Positions 11,402-24,100 of a stretch of DNA of 64,000 nucleotides are shown here, piece after piece. Every line of letters begins with the position of its first letter. Position 1 is the stretch's first letter. The position numbers were made by a program, and so were the translations under genes. Origin of the DNA: Lingula anatina (lineage: Eukaryota > Brachiopoda > Lingulata > Lingulida > Lingulidae); contig NW_019773847.1 of assembly GCF_001039355.2 (NCBI RefSeq), forward strand, positions 1,139,679 to 1,203,678. Reading direction: 5' to 3'. Under the pieces are notes generated by a model that was given only the letters and a program-made list of their open reading frames with translations, did no database searches and was not told the DNA's origin.

Positions 11402-12296
11402 ACCACCATGGCACTTTCTATGGTAAGCCTAAAAGGCGCATTTTCTTTAAGTTCTGGACAAAGCGGTTGGTTTGCAATATATTTCAAGTGCATTGTTCTT
11501 CCTTTTAATGTCTTTTCAAATTATGAACATTATCTTTAATACATTAACGCTCTATCCATGGCTAATAATTGTTAGCATGTTGCATGTTTTAACAACTTCA
11601 TGAAAAGTTGGTGTTTGTGTAATGGTGTTTTTTTTGTTTTTTTTTTCAAATTCCATATTCTGAAAAAAATGTAAAAGCTGCATAGTAAAGTTCATAATGG
11701 GATTGGAGTTATAATAATAGTGAATTAATGATATGCTAATTGTAATGTTGTTTTAATTGACAGTAGCGGGCAAACTGTTGCAGCAAATGTTAGTGGTTCC
11801 ACATCGGATAGTCACAGCCCTCTTTTCCTGTAAAGTATAATTTGCATTCTTGACATACAAAACATTGCCCCAGAGTAGGTGGAGGTATTGGAAATTGTTG
11901 GGATATGAGGAAATAAAACTGTAGACATGTTTCATTCAGAAGGAGCTAGTGTACTGCAATAGCTTGTGTAGTGCTCAGTAACTCGCTGAATGATAGAATG
12001 GACGAACACATTGTCTCCTGGCGTAGAGTAGAATACAGAGAAGCTTGTGATTAAACTGGTGCCTTGTAAACAAGAGGATGCGTGTTTGTGAAATGAGTGA
12101 CCCTGGATGGAATTTTTGAGTGGTGATGATTATATGATATCATCAAATTTTCTTGTTTTTATCAGTAAAGAGACGAAAAAAGGTTCGTGTTTACTGGAAC
12201 ATCGTGCATAAGGGATTCATATCTCTTAAAAATATTAACAAAAGTCGCCAGAGGATGGTGTAGCCTAGTCGTCAACCATGTCAGATACTTGATTAA

Positions 12297-12511
12297 GCCC
12301 CCTTTACACAGGTCGGCGTCTTTTTTGCGTCTCTGAGAACGGCCCCGTTTGAGAGTAAAAAAAATTCTTAAAGTGCCGACAACTGGCCGATCATTGAGCA
12401 TTCATTCTGCAACCAAAGCGATGCCTGTCGCCTCCTTTTAACAACCACAGCGATGCCAGTTTCTTGGTCGCACGGAGGATGCAGAAAGGACGCCGTCCAG
12501 TGTAAGGGGGG
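12297..12511. mobile_element. MITE with GCCCCCTTTACACAGG-type terminal inverted repeats
   Basis: The left end GCCCCCTTTACACAGGTCGGCGTC and the right end GACGCCGTCCAGTGTAAGGGGGG are inverted copies over about 24 bp with few mismatches. It is about 215 bp long and non-coding. Flanks TTAA and ATTTA may preserve a short target duplication. Confidence 0.7.
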
Positions 12512-12769
12512 ATTTAGGGAGTTGCGTCGGAAACCGATCACATCTTACACCCAAACCCAATATAGAGGTGCAACTGATGTCACAGGCATGCTAGTAAACT
12601 ATTTAGTGCTCAGATTACAAACTATGTTTGATTATATTAAGGTCCCACATGAAGAAGTTTGTATCAAAGTTTCACCCTCCTGGAACCACGAATAATAAAA
12701 AAATAATAATTCATCGTCTAACCCCAAAAAGGAGCATACGTTACTGTCACAAATGCAAAACGTCCATCT

Positions 12770-13575
12770 GTGAAACGTTTTACTGGGGTCCGCCATATAG
12801 ATAAACGTCCCAATAAAATATTCGCCCCGATAGATAGGCCTACGTCTCTATACATACACGTCTCAATAGATTTACGTCTCGTTAAATTTACGTTCCGATA
12901 GATCCACCAACAGATTCCTATAAACCCACGTATCTTTAGATCCAGGTACCGCTAGATCCATCTATTTGACATCGCAATCGGCTAAAAGGCCCATATCAAC
13001 TTGCGTTGTGAAATTTAGAACACATTTTTATGTTCTTTTTTGTTTTGTTTTGTTTAGAACACATTTACATGTAAATTCAGAACACTTTTTACGTGTTCGA
13101 ATGTTGCATTTTGAGAACGCTTTAAACAGTGTTCTGACGCTAGAACAGTAATTAAGCGTTGTGAAATATAGAACACACTTTTGTTCTTTTTATGTTCTTT
13201 CACTGAGTATTGTGTGAAAACGATCTAGTAGAATAATATATTGCTGACTGCGTACTGCCGTTTTAAAGAAGTGCATTTTATGTACTGAGTAGTATACCAA
13301 CCATTTCGAGCAATAGTGTACCTGTAATGGATCTATCGGTATTTGGATCTAAAAATACGTGGATCTATAGGTATGCAGATTTAAAGGACGTGGGTTTATA
13401 AGGACGTCATATCTATAGGAACGCAAATATATAGGACAGCAGAAAAAAATCGGATCTATCGGTATTTAAATCTAAAAAGACGTTTTTTCCGTTTTTCCTT
13501 TATGTATCTATCGGTAACGGGAGTATAGGGACGTGTAATATTTTGGGACTAAATTTTATCCGTACGTACCCGTTT
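12770..13575. repeat. Fold-back with inverted arms of 16-17-bp GGATCTAT.GGTACGT units
   Basis: The right arm (about 13325-13570) is a degenerate tandem array of units such as GGATCTATCGGTATTT and GGATCTAAAAATACGT. The left arm (about 12775-12965) is the same array in the opposite orientation. Between them are several GAACAC / GTGTTC words, themselves partly inverted (about 13018-13200). No ORF is supported. Confidence 0.65.
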
Positions 13576-13997
13576 TACTCACTTTGAAAATTCAGTCATC
13601 ATTGGTTTTGGCCTTTAATACCAGTAGGGCCTATAACGTTGTAAAAAATTATAAAAATCTGTATAGAGCAATTAATTGTCTTTGAGCAACTTATGTTTGC
13701 TTGTCACTGAAAATTTTAAAAACCCGGGAATATACATCCTACCGACAGTAAAATAAACATTAAATAAATTATTTATCCCCTCGTGTTCCAAGTATTATAT
13801 CAGAAATGTCAAATTATCATTGGTATCACAATATTTTTTTCGGTCAGCAAAAGAAAACATTGTTTGCTCTTGCACCAAGTAGTTGAACAAAATGAAACAT
13901 TTTGACAATTTTTCTAGGGAACATACGTACCTAGTATTAGCCTGGCCCATGACGCAATACTTTAAATATTTATAAAAACAACCTTACGTTATACATT

Positions 13998-14059
13998 GTA
14001 CATCTAATTTACTACTACAAAATATATCGTACATCTAATTTACTACTACAAAATATATC
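13998..14059. repeat. 31-bp exact direct duplication
   Basis: A unit beginning GTACATCTAATTTACTACTA occurs twice, head to tail, with no difference. Confidence 0.95.
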
Positions 14060-14104
14060 GGAACGCGGTATAAAAATTAAAATTAAATGACCCGAGACAT
14101 ACGT

Positions 14105-14292
14105 TAGGGGAGACCGGGGCTAGTTGGACCCCGGGGTTAGTTTCACCCCCCCCCCCCCCCCCCATATCAAGTCTCTTTCATAGAGTTACTTTAGATGCTA
14201 AATTATTTCATTTGGACTCACTGCCGACGCTTTCTTAGCACTATTGGANNNNNNAACTTACCCCGGGGTCCAACTAGCCCCGGTCTCCCCTA
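14105..14292. mobile_element. Short element with 38-bp near-perfect inverted ends
   Basis: Left arm 14105-14142 and right arm 14255-14292 (TAGGGGAGACCGGGGC... against ...GCCCCGGTCTCCCCTA) differ at about one position. The inside holds a C19 tract and six Ns (14249-14254), which is where an assembler would stall on a hairpin. Confidence 0.8.
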
Positions 14293-15708
14293 CCGTATGT
14301 GTTTGGAACAAAGGGCGTTACCATTTGGGGCTCTTTGCGTAATGTAAAATACATTGTAAAAATTAAAATTTGAATTTAAATTGAGACAGTAGTGGATTTT
14401 TGTTCTATACACATATATTTTTAAAAAATGGAAGACCACTTTGAATTCATTCAATTTTATTTTTTTGACACTTCAGCATGTGAAATACACCTCTATATTG
14501 GGTTTGGGAGCTTAGAGACCTTTTGTAAAACCAGCTTTACAGTAAGTTATAAAAATAGCGTGATCAGGTTTCGCGAAGAAAAAAATCTATGGCGGTCTCT
14601 ATTTCATATCATATGCATTAAGAACTGTCTCGTGAGCTTGCAGCATTGAATCAAAACCCCGTGTTTGTCTAACATCTTCAGACATTTTGGCCTCAAAGCA
14701 ATTCGATGCGGATTTTAAAGGCAACTGTCATTGATATGTTAAAATGGCAAGCGTTATTCTAATTATTTTTTTAGGGTTTAACTTTTATTTATTTGTTATT
14801 ATTATTATGATTTTAGGGTGACCTGAGGGCGAAACTTGGAAATATGCAGGTTAACTTTACGTAGACGTTAGTACTGAATATTTTCATTTTTCGAGATAGT
14901 TTAGGTCATTCAGGCCAGTTCAGACGGCCTTTTCCTACATGTAGTTATCCTGGCCATCTGTCGATTTAGTCGATGTACAGCCAGTAAGATGACTAGGATA
15001 TTTGCAAGTTTGTGACATGGTATGAAAAACGCATTTTTACTAGATGTAAAGCTAGTTCAAGTCTCACTCGGGAGCTCTGTTTTGCGACACTTAAATAAAT
15101 GAGATTCGCAAGGTACAAGGTAGGATACTGGTACTTAACTTAATTACCACAAATACCAGTATAAGTCGCTTAATAAGAATTTTTTTATATCCAAGCAATG
15201 CAATATGCTGTATTGGGCAACATAAGCCTAATATGCAACCTCGATCCTCGACCTAATTCACGACCGGTGTAATAATAAAAAATAATAATAACAGTAAAAT
15301 TAGTTTTAAAAATTATATATGTTTTTTTTTCTTTTGGCGGCATGGACTGAAGCTTTAATAAGAAAACATCTAAATGTCCAGCATTTCAGCAGTTTCCAGG
15401 TACTCTCGCTGTAAAAATGTTTAATGTGTCGGTAATTAGGTCTGCCAGTAGGCCTACTGTAAAATCCGAGAAGTGCATGGGCCTACTTTCCCTTATTAAT
15501 AACCACAGATTTAAAAAAATCAATTCATCTCCAAAATAAAAATTAATATTTTAAACATTATGTTAAAATTTTGGGTGATACTTTTATTGGAGTAATTTAC
15601 CATATACCGTATCGTGCCTCGTCATCGAATATCATGAACACATGAGTAAGCTTGTCGAAAATACAGATGGTGATGGCGGGGAATTTCAGTCATGTGACAA
15701 GTAGCAAA

Positions 15709-15726
15709 ATGGCGGACGCGGGGTAA
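15709..15726 (+). promoter_or_regulatory. Upstream ORF before the SIMC1 start
   Basis: ATGGCGGACGCGGGGTAA encodes a five-residue peptide and ends 26 bases before the chosen SIMC1 ATG. Its start also matches the AAATGGCGG core bound by YY1 in animals. Whether it lies in the transcript is unknown. Confidence 0.35.
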
Positions 15727-15752
15727 TATGTATTGATAATGGGCAGTGGATA

Positions 15753-18090
15753 ATGGGGTGCATTAAGGCATTTATGATGGGCTCACAAAATCAAGTTATA
15801 TATATATCGAGTGATACGGACGAGAGTGATGTAATAGACATATCTTCCGATGAAATTGAAGTTTTAGATATACATCCTTTGGCTGCATCTTCTGCAACTT
15901 TTCAGACTTCTGCTGTCAAAGAATCTCCTTTCGCAGCTACAGCAAATAATTTGCCAAATACATCAAAAGAAAGTGCAAGTTTCAGTGAAGACGATTCGTT
16001 TCATCGCTCATCCAACAGTAGATGCCTGAAAGCCTCGTTCGGTGAAAGCACGAAAATAAAACCTGCAAGTGGTTACCCGACATTGGATACATCGAAGAAA
16101 GGTTTTGAGGTAAGACGTTTTACTTTATGTGTGTGAGTGCTACTTGTACATACACTGGCACTCTGTATGTAACATATAGCACTGGACTTAAGGGAGACAA
16201 GCGAAGCCAATGTATATCTTACATATCATGGTACTAAGTCCCTTCTATTTAAGTCGGCCTTCCCCACGGGAACCCCAAAATCATATCATATCATATAACT
16301 TTTGTCGTTATTATTAGTACTAGCGCTGCGAGTATCTGTAATCAACCAAAGCAGACCCATATTTGAGACTAGCAAGGTGTAGGCCTTTGTTAAAAAGCAG
16401 CTATTTTCTTCACTTACTGTAGCCACATCACTACTTTTTCATTACTTTTTTTTTCGCAAAATGCTTTAAATTTGACTAAGACAGGTTACATCAACCCAAT
16501 TATGTTAAGACAATTGAAGTCAGTTTGTTAATTTTGTGTTAACTTTGTCCACTTTTGTCATGTATGCATGATGGGCTTATGGAAAAGAGATCTCTATTGC
16601 TAAGCCTGCCTGCCTAGGGAGTGCTATGGGTTCAAACAGTCTTGCGACACCAGTCATTTGTTCATATATTAATCCTGGTCTGGCAGTGAAAGATAGTGTT
16701 CCTCATAGGCCACATTCAGAACAGCTGACTAGTCTGCAAGTCAAATATGGCCGACCCACTTGAATACTTCTCCATGGGGAATCTATTCAGTGTCTATTAG
16801 GGTATTAGATGACATATTTGACCCGTGGACTAGTAAGACCACTATTCTGAATGCGGCCATACATGTGTAAGGCAGCTGGGCTGTATCCTCTCAAGGGAGG
16901 TGAGAACTCAACAGCTATGATTCAGGGGTTATTAGAAAAATTGTAAACTGCACTAACACCCCATTTCCATAGATTAGATCGACCTACTTTAGATCGACCA
17001 AACTCCCTGGGGGTTCACGCTAAATAGCTGTCAGCGGGACGGACATTTAAGTCGGATTATCTGAAAGTAATCTAGTGAGACTCCCCGCGGGGATAGATCG
17101 ATCTAAAATCTATGGGAATAGAGCCTAAGATGTACAAGAGAATGAGAAGTGTGTCAGGGTCTCATTGTGATGTCACACTTGCAACTGCTGGCATGTGCAA
17201 TGATGTCACTCTTAGTGATAACAAGTTTGTTTATGTGGTTGCAGAATCTAAGAAAACACTTAGAAAAGAAGATTTTTGATATTTACAGAAAGTTATTAGG
17301 AAATCGCAATCAAAGCAATGAGTGAATGCTGTTTATCATCAATATACATGAATCTTTATGAATATGGTGATTTACAGGTAAGTTGCAGATGTGTTGCATT
17401 AATTGGAACAATGACGTTTATACCTTTCAGAGGTTGATAAAAGTAGATGTTCTCATAAACTAAAATGATTAAATTTTCTTTCTACAAAAATTTGGAAAAT
17501 CTTGGAGTCTAATGGTGATACTAGTGCATTTTAGAGTCTAATGGTGATACTAGTGCATTTTGCAAGATTTTCAAATGTCCACATCATCATCATCATCATA
17601 AAAGTGATATCAATGCCCTCCATAGTTCACTAGTCATTTTTTTAGATGGTCTGATACTAAGTTGATTCAAGTTAAAAAAGAATAAAGAAAATAATATGTA
17701 GGTAATTTGGAACACTTGATTTTAAGAGATTGCTAAGTTGTTTGTTTAAGTGCCTAGGGTGCAGGGCCCAACATTAATTTCAGCAACTGGTAGCCCGACT
17801 GCAATTGCCAAACCAGTAATTACACATTTATAGTTAGCCAAATAAAAATGGCAACATCCACAAGGCTAAGAGGGCATTTCCAGAGATTTAGAGCGATCTT
17901 ACTAGATCGACCTAACTCCCTGCGGGTTCATGCTAAATTGCTGTCAGCCGACCTCACACGGAAGTTAATTACCCCCTTACAGCTTGTAGTAGGTGGGACG
18001 GACATTTAAGCCGGATTATCTGACAGTAATCTAGTGAGACTCCCGGGGATAGATCAATCTAAAATCTATGGGAATGCGCCCTAATAGATG

Positions 18091-18148
<58 letters not shown>

Positions 18149-21100
18149 CACGCCAATAATAAGAACAAGAAGTCAACTTTACTGCACTCAAAGAAACTGA
18201 AAATGAGTCACATGATGTTGTCCTATAGTTTTACTGCAGTGCTTACTTTTTCCATTTTTGCAAAAAAAAGTAAAGCACATCAGTCTGTTATGTGACACAC
18301 ACACACACACACACACTGAAACAGGTTTGGACTTACTAATAGTGGAAGGCTGGTGTGGGAGTGGGGGTCGCCTTCCCCCCTCTGCAGGTGGGGGTTGCCT
18401 TTCCCTCCAGGTGGGAGGTTTGGGAGAATTCCCCCAACAAAAATTTTTAAAATTTTAAGCAAAATGGCATTTCACCCATGAAAACTGAAGTATTTATCTA
18501 GTCCAGATAACCTGTTTTTAAGGGGTGGATGTACCCAAATACGGCTAAAAATCGTCATTTGGTTTTTTATGTCTAATTATTGGTTAAATGTGTATCTAAC
18601 ATTTAACAGAATAACATTTTTACATTTCGAACAAAAAATATGTTTTTTCTGAGGATTTTGATGCTGCAGTCATCGGCACCAGTGGCTTGGTCTGTGCCCT
18701 GCCTTCATTGCCAAGGGCTGTTGGCATGGGTAAACTCTGTGGGAGGACCTTCACAGCATCAGCACGACTCGCCAAACAATAAAACAGGAACGTGTCATAC
18801 TCCCTTTGTCATAAACAGCGATCAGCAAAGCACTGCCTATTGTTTTGCTTTAGGTTTTGTTAGTCGCTCTTGATTGTGATCAGCGCTAAGGAGAATCTTT
18901 TCCAACACATTGGATTTGCTTGCAATACACATTTTCCCTTGAATTGCTTGTTGCTATACATGTACTTTCAATTTTCTTCTTAACATTTTGAAATACAAAA
19001 AAAGAGAAACATTTCTCTGCTTGCTACCTGTGACAGCATCCGTCAAACTATCAATCAATCTTCGACAGCAGCTCTATACAGTTGTCAGAATTTATAGATC
19101 TATGCAACTTGGGCCATCTGGCTTAGCATCGAGGCACATGTTTATCAAATCTTTAACTTGACAACTAATGATTACGATGTGACGATGGTGATAATTTCTG
19201 TGTTTTGGACTTTTTCTGAGTGACATCGACATAAACATTTGGTTGAGTACTGACTAGAATCGTATACAAGGTTGCTTTGCAGAAATAAAAGACTTAAGCC
19301 CTAGCGTACCCTTTCATCGGGTGGCGTAAAATTTCAGTACATGTGCAAAAAAAGCGTACGCAAATAGAGCTAATGACATTGCTAGACTCCCTTTTTTGCG
19401 TGAACAATAATAAGCTGAGATCACGTAAAAGCTGTAGTATTTATAACATTTTGATTTTTCAGAATTATTCATTTCGGCTATGAGATATGAGCTGGAGAAT
19501 AAGTCCTAGCATTTTCAACCTAAATGCTGATATACCGCGAGGTAAAGTTCTGGATGCATGTATGCACTTTCAAGGCCAACATGGTGTTTTTTTCTTCAAT
19601 AATCATCCCAGTTTCTGACTAACACAACTTAACACATTTCCTCAAACAAGCCCTGCCTGGTTGCATTTATTTCTTGTTGTTGATGGTCCAATTGGCGTCC
19701 TGTAACACGACCGTGTTTTCGTACCATTTTTCACTCGGCGAATGTGGACAAGAATTCCTGCGATGTTGTTATTGTGTACACATCCTAGAGCACATCCCTA
19801 ACACTTGCCCCTTCGTCAATTGACGTGGCCACTGATTGGTTGAGTAGTTAGAGCTTACTTGATTGCCTGTCAATCATTCTGGCAGTGCTAGCGGTAACCC
19901 CTTGAAGTTACTAACAGGAGGTTAGATTGATACAAAAATAAGATTTTCTGACATCCAAATGCATGCAAACAAACTAATTTCAACCGACAATAGAGTACCC
20001 ATCTTCACGATGGTCAGAACGATAACAGGTAAAGCTGTCAACAATTTAATTTGCTATTTAAGACAATTAACCTCCCTGAAAGGGTTTTTGCTCGTTTTCT
20101 TCGCTTTCCAGATTGAAGAGATAGCGTTATCGAAGCGAGCTATAACTGTCTACCTGTACACCTGAGGGAGACCAAATTCACCATGCTTATTAAGACAAGT
20201 GCTTTTTAAAAAATCTTGATTGATCCTCTCTTGTCCAATCAACTTTGAAAGTGAAAATTCCTTTATATTTTGATGTAATTTCACATTTTTATAGATAAAA
20301 TCAACAATAAGTCTCTAAAGAAAAATCCCTGACTCCCTTATGTAGTACTTTGTTCAAATGTTATAATACCATTAAAAGCATGTTTATAGCTGTCCAGGTG
20401 CCAGAGAAAATCAGGTGTTTAAAAATGGTGTTTTTGTTCCCAAAATCCCAATATTATGTCACACGATGAAGTTGGAGCTGTGTTTAAAGCATAATAATTA
20501 ATTAGATGTTTTGAAGATACATTAATTGAATATGAAAGGAATAAAAAAAGCTAAGGCCTTTATTTTAAGAGAAAATCTCCAACCTACATTCCCCCCTTAA
20601 TGACTGAGAAAGCTAGTAAATAAAAAAGGGACCTACATGTGGATAATAAAATTAATATATAAATGATATTAATATATTAATGATATTAATGGGAATGCTA
20701 CATTAAATTTTTTTAAAAAATTTATAAATACGAGGGAATAAAAAAGAAACAACATTATTATCATCACTGCTCACTTCTAAATACCTTTATTTTAGGTCAT
20801 ATACCTACCAGTCAGCCCCGACTAGTACCTCATTCAATTATCACAGTTACCAATATTTTTTCACAGAATTAATAAACCTTTTGAGGTAGATCGGTCGTTA
20901 CGTAATTTGACGTTTTGCGCAATTTCAGCGCATCGTCAATCGTCTCTAACGACACTTCAGTCTGTTTTATCAATTTGAGGAAATAAAACAATTATCTATA
21001 AGATAAACACACAATATCAACTTGTCTGTAACTCCATACGATCGATACAGGTTTTCGACAACGTTTGTCGACTATGATTCCATACGACAACTGTAGCACG

Positions 21101-24100
21101 TTATGCACGTAGGTGCTATATCATGTAAAGAATAAGTGTTGTAAATTCCAATCAAAGCGGCTGCGTACATTTTGAGGTAGAACGCCCTGAATGTGCTGCA
21201 AACCTTAGCTTAGACAGGGGTAATCCTAGAGAGGGGTGAGAAACGTCCATTGTTCTCGTCAGTGAGGCTAACCATTTTCAGGGTATGTACGCACAGACAG
21301 AAAACTAAGTATTGTGGGAACGTTACTAATGAAGCCACTGGCAGTACTAGTAGATATCAGCCTGTAGTCGTGAACAAGCACCTCGATGACGAGTGAACAG
21401 TTGTCAAAAACAAAAGACCCAGGTGTGGTAGTTCAACTACTGTTCATACGTGCCGCAAAGACCAAACTTAATTGCTCCTCAAGGTCACAAAACAATATCC
21501 GGTACTGACGGCTAGGCTCGTCCTAATCATATAAGTAGCGCGTTTCCACCCCCTGGCTTAGATTTCGACAAAAACCGGAAGTGCGTCGTAACGCCACCGA
21601 TTTGGACTTAGAGAAATTTGGACTGAGAAATATTTCGTAGCTTATACAAATGTTCAGAAAATGGCCATACAGCTTGAAGAGAATTCACTAATCAAAATTG
21701 AAACTGCGTTTTATTATACAGAAAAATTGTGCACCGCAAGCAAGCACGTGAATGCCGCATTTGATACTTTGTATCAGACGCTTCATTTTACTTGACAACA
21801 CAGTGTTTACGATGTCACGTTCATGTTATATTCATTAATAAATAACAACGGCAATTAACTATTTTCATATGCATGAGTATTTCCCTTATTACTCTCTTCA
21901 ATAATTTTGTTGTAAAGTTAATGGCTTACACCTTCTCAGTATGACAAATCTGAAAATAGCTGAGTATACTCACTTCAACTGTTAAACATAATGAAAGTTT
22001 TTAATGTACTTAGATGTCTCTCTCCACACACACACACACACAAAAAAAAATAAAATAAATAAATAAAATAAATAAATAAATAAAAATGATTTAGTGCAAA
22101 AACACCCATTTTCCCATTGATTTGAATGGGGACTTCCGACTAGTGCGTCACACAGGGTGTAACGCACTTCAACTTGGCGTAGTTCTCTTATTAAGTCGGT
22201 GACCCCCAATTTTTTTTTGGCAAAATTGAAATGTACATGGATGCCTCTTTACACAAAAAGTTTTTAAAAAAAATCCAAACGTTAGAAAATAATAATAAAA
22301 AATAACGTTTTGGTGAAAAAACACCCATTTGCCCATTGATTTGAATGGGGACTAGTGCGTCATGCAGGGTGTGACGCACTTCAAGTTGGCGTAGTTCTCT
22401 TATTTGGTCGCTGACCCCCAATTTTTTTGGAAAATTTCAATGTACTTGGAGGCCTCTTTCCACAAAAATTTTTTTTAAAAAATTCGAACGTCAGAAAGTC
22501 ATAAAAAATAATGCTTTAGTGAAAAAACACTAGTGGAGACTAGTGCGATATGCAGGGTGTATCATATTTGGGCCTAGTTCTCTTATTTGGTCGGTGACCC
22601 CCAATTTATTTTGCAAATTTTTAATGTACTTGGGTGTCTCTTCAAACAAAAAATTTTTTAAAAAATTCGAACGTTGGAACATGTAACGACCGATCTACCT
22701 TAAATCCAGAACTTAATGTTTAACTGTTAGTAAGGGCAAGGTTATTTATAATTCTTTTCCCAAGTTTGCTGAAAGGACCACTACCTGGAAACTTTATATT
22801 ATTATTATATTATAATTATTATTAATTTATTTTTTTTTATTTTATTAATTTTTTTTTTTTAGGCGTTAGGTCTTTTTTGCCTCCATTCCCACTGCTTGAA
22901 GAAGCGAATGTGTCGTGAAAAAATATGACCTACTTAAAAAGCTGGTGCAAAGCATGTAAAGACCTAGTACTTAGGTTTCAAATTATATATCCTGAGGTTG
23001 AATATAGCTAAGAAACAAATAAATAAATTCTCAATGCACACAACACTATTTCACTATTCTCTCGTTTTCTTCCTCAGAAGTATTGCCTGGGCATACACAT
23101 GCTTCAAGATACCCTGAGAGTGATCTCTTTCATGAATGTTGAGGAACCATGCTTAAACTCACTTGTTTTAAATATGGATATCAAAAGTCATTTAAGAGTA
23201 CCAATAACATTACCTCATGAAATAAGAGAAGGATATTGAAAACATATTAATGCCTACCAAGAATCTTACAGGTCGAATTACCTGTCATAACCTGGCTTGG
23301 GAGTGCGACGGTGTGTAATTAAATAGTTAATTGTTTACGTGCTCTAGCTTACCCTCTGGTCAACTACCAGGTATTTTAATTGCATCAGCAATTAGTAAGC
23401 TTGTCAACAGATGATAGTTAATTTGGACGACCGTCAGCTTTTGATATGATCTAAACCACTCAAGGTGATTATGGTCTCATGGCAACTATTATTACTGAAG
23501 TGAGTAGGAAAGTCACGTAAGACTGTCACAGACAAAGTAAGAAGATCTTCAACAAAATCTTGAAAATTCCTTACCGTCTCCCGATAGAAAAAATTTGATG
23601 CCCATCAATGTAAACTGAACATCTGACCATCTTCCGGGACCCAGAAGACGGCCTCCATCTGCCACTGTGTTGTGCCTAATTAAAATTTGTTGTTGATTTA
23701 GCATTATGTAATATTGCATCAAAATTGACAAATAACCTATTACATGCATTTTTATTTTCTGCTTTATGTATGTATATTTGACAGATTTGCTGCCTTGTTT
23801 ACTCAGTCAAGTGGAGAATCAAGTGGAGAATATTTTTTATTGTCAGCAAGGTTTGATCAGTTGCTCCAATAGCTGGGTTTCCTGGATAATCTTAGGTTAC
23901 TCAATATCTCTGCCATAGAAAAATATATAGGGGTCAGTTAAAGAATAGATATATGCAGATCCCTGAGAAGAGAAACACCATATCATGGTATTAGTTGGAA
24001 TTTCTAATATTGGAAGCATTTTATACATGTAGCTATTTGATCTAGTGAAATTTTATAAGTAAGCTATTGTTTTACTATACAACAAATTTGATTCATTTTA

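Larger units (their letters stand above)
11402..15752. other. Intergenic region between MIC60 and SIMC1, rich in fold-back repeats
   Basis: About 4.3 kb without a supportable gene. It holds a MITE at 12297-12511, a long imperfect fold-back at 12770-13575, a 31-bp direct duplication at 13998-14059, and a short inverted repeat around poly-C and an N gap at 14105-14292. Open frames at 12453-12695, 12966-13151 and 14428-14649 have no recognisable protein and largely overlie repeats. Confidence 0.6.
20884..22700. mobile_element. Non-autonomous DNA transposon, 1.8 kb, with AGGTAGATCGGTCGTTAC ends
   Basis: The 18-bp terminal sequence AGGTAGATCGGTCGTTAC at 20884 recurs exactly inverted at 22683-22700, and weaker similarity extends inward (to ...ACGTT). 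No transposase ORF is present. The right third carries a tandem array (see 22083-22680). No clear target-site duplication is visible. Confidence 0.65.

Noticed and set aside
18640-18873. 77-codon ORF in SIMC1 intron 1
   Set aside because: No domain, no splice context and no sign of conservation; consistent with chance.
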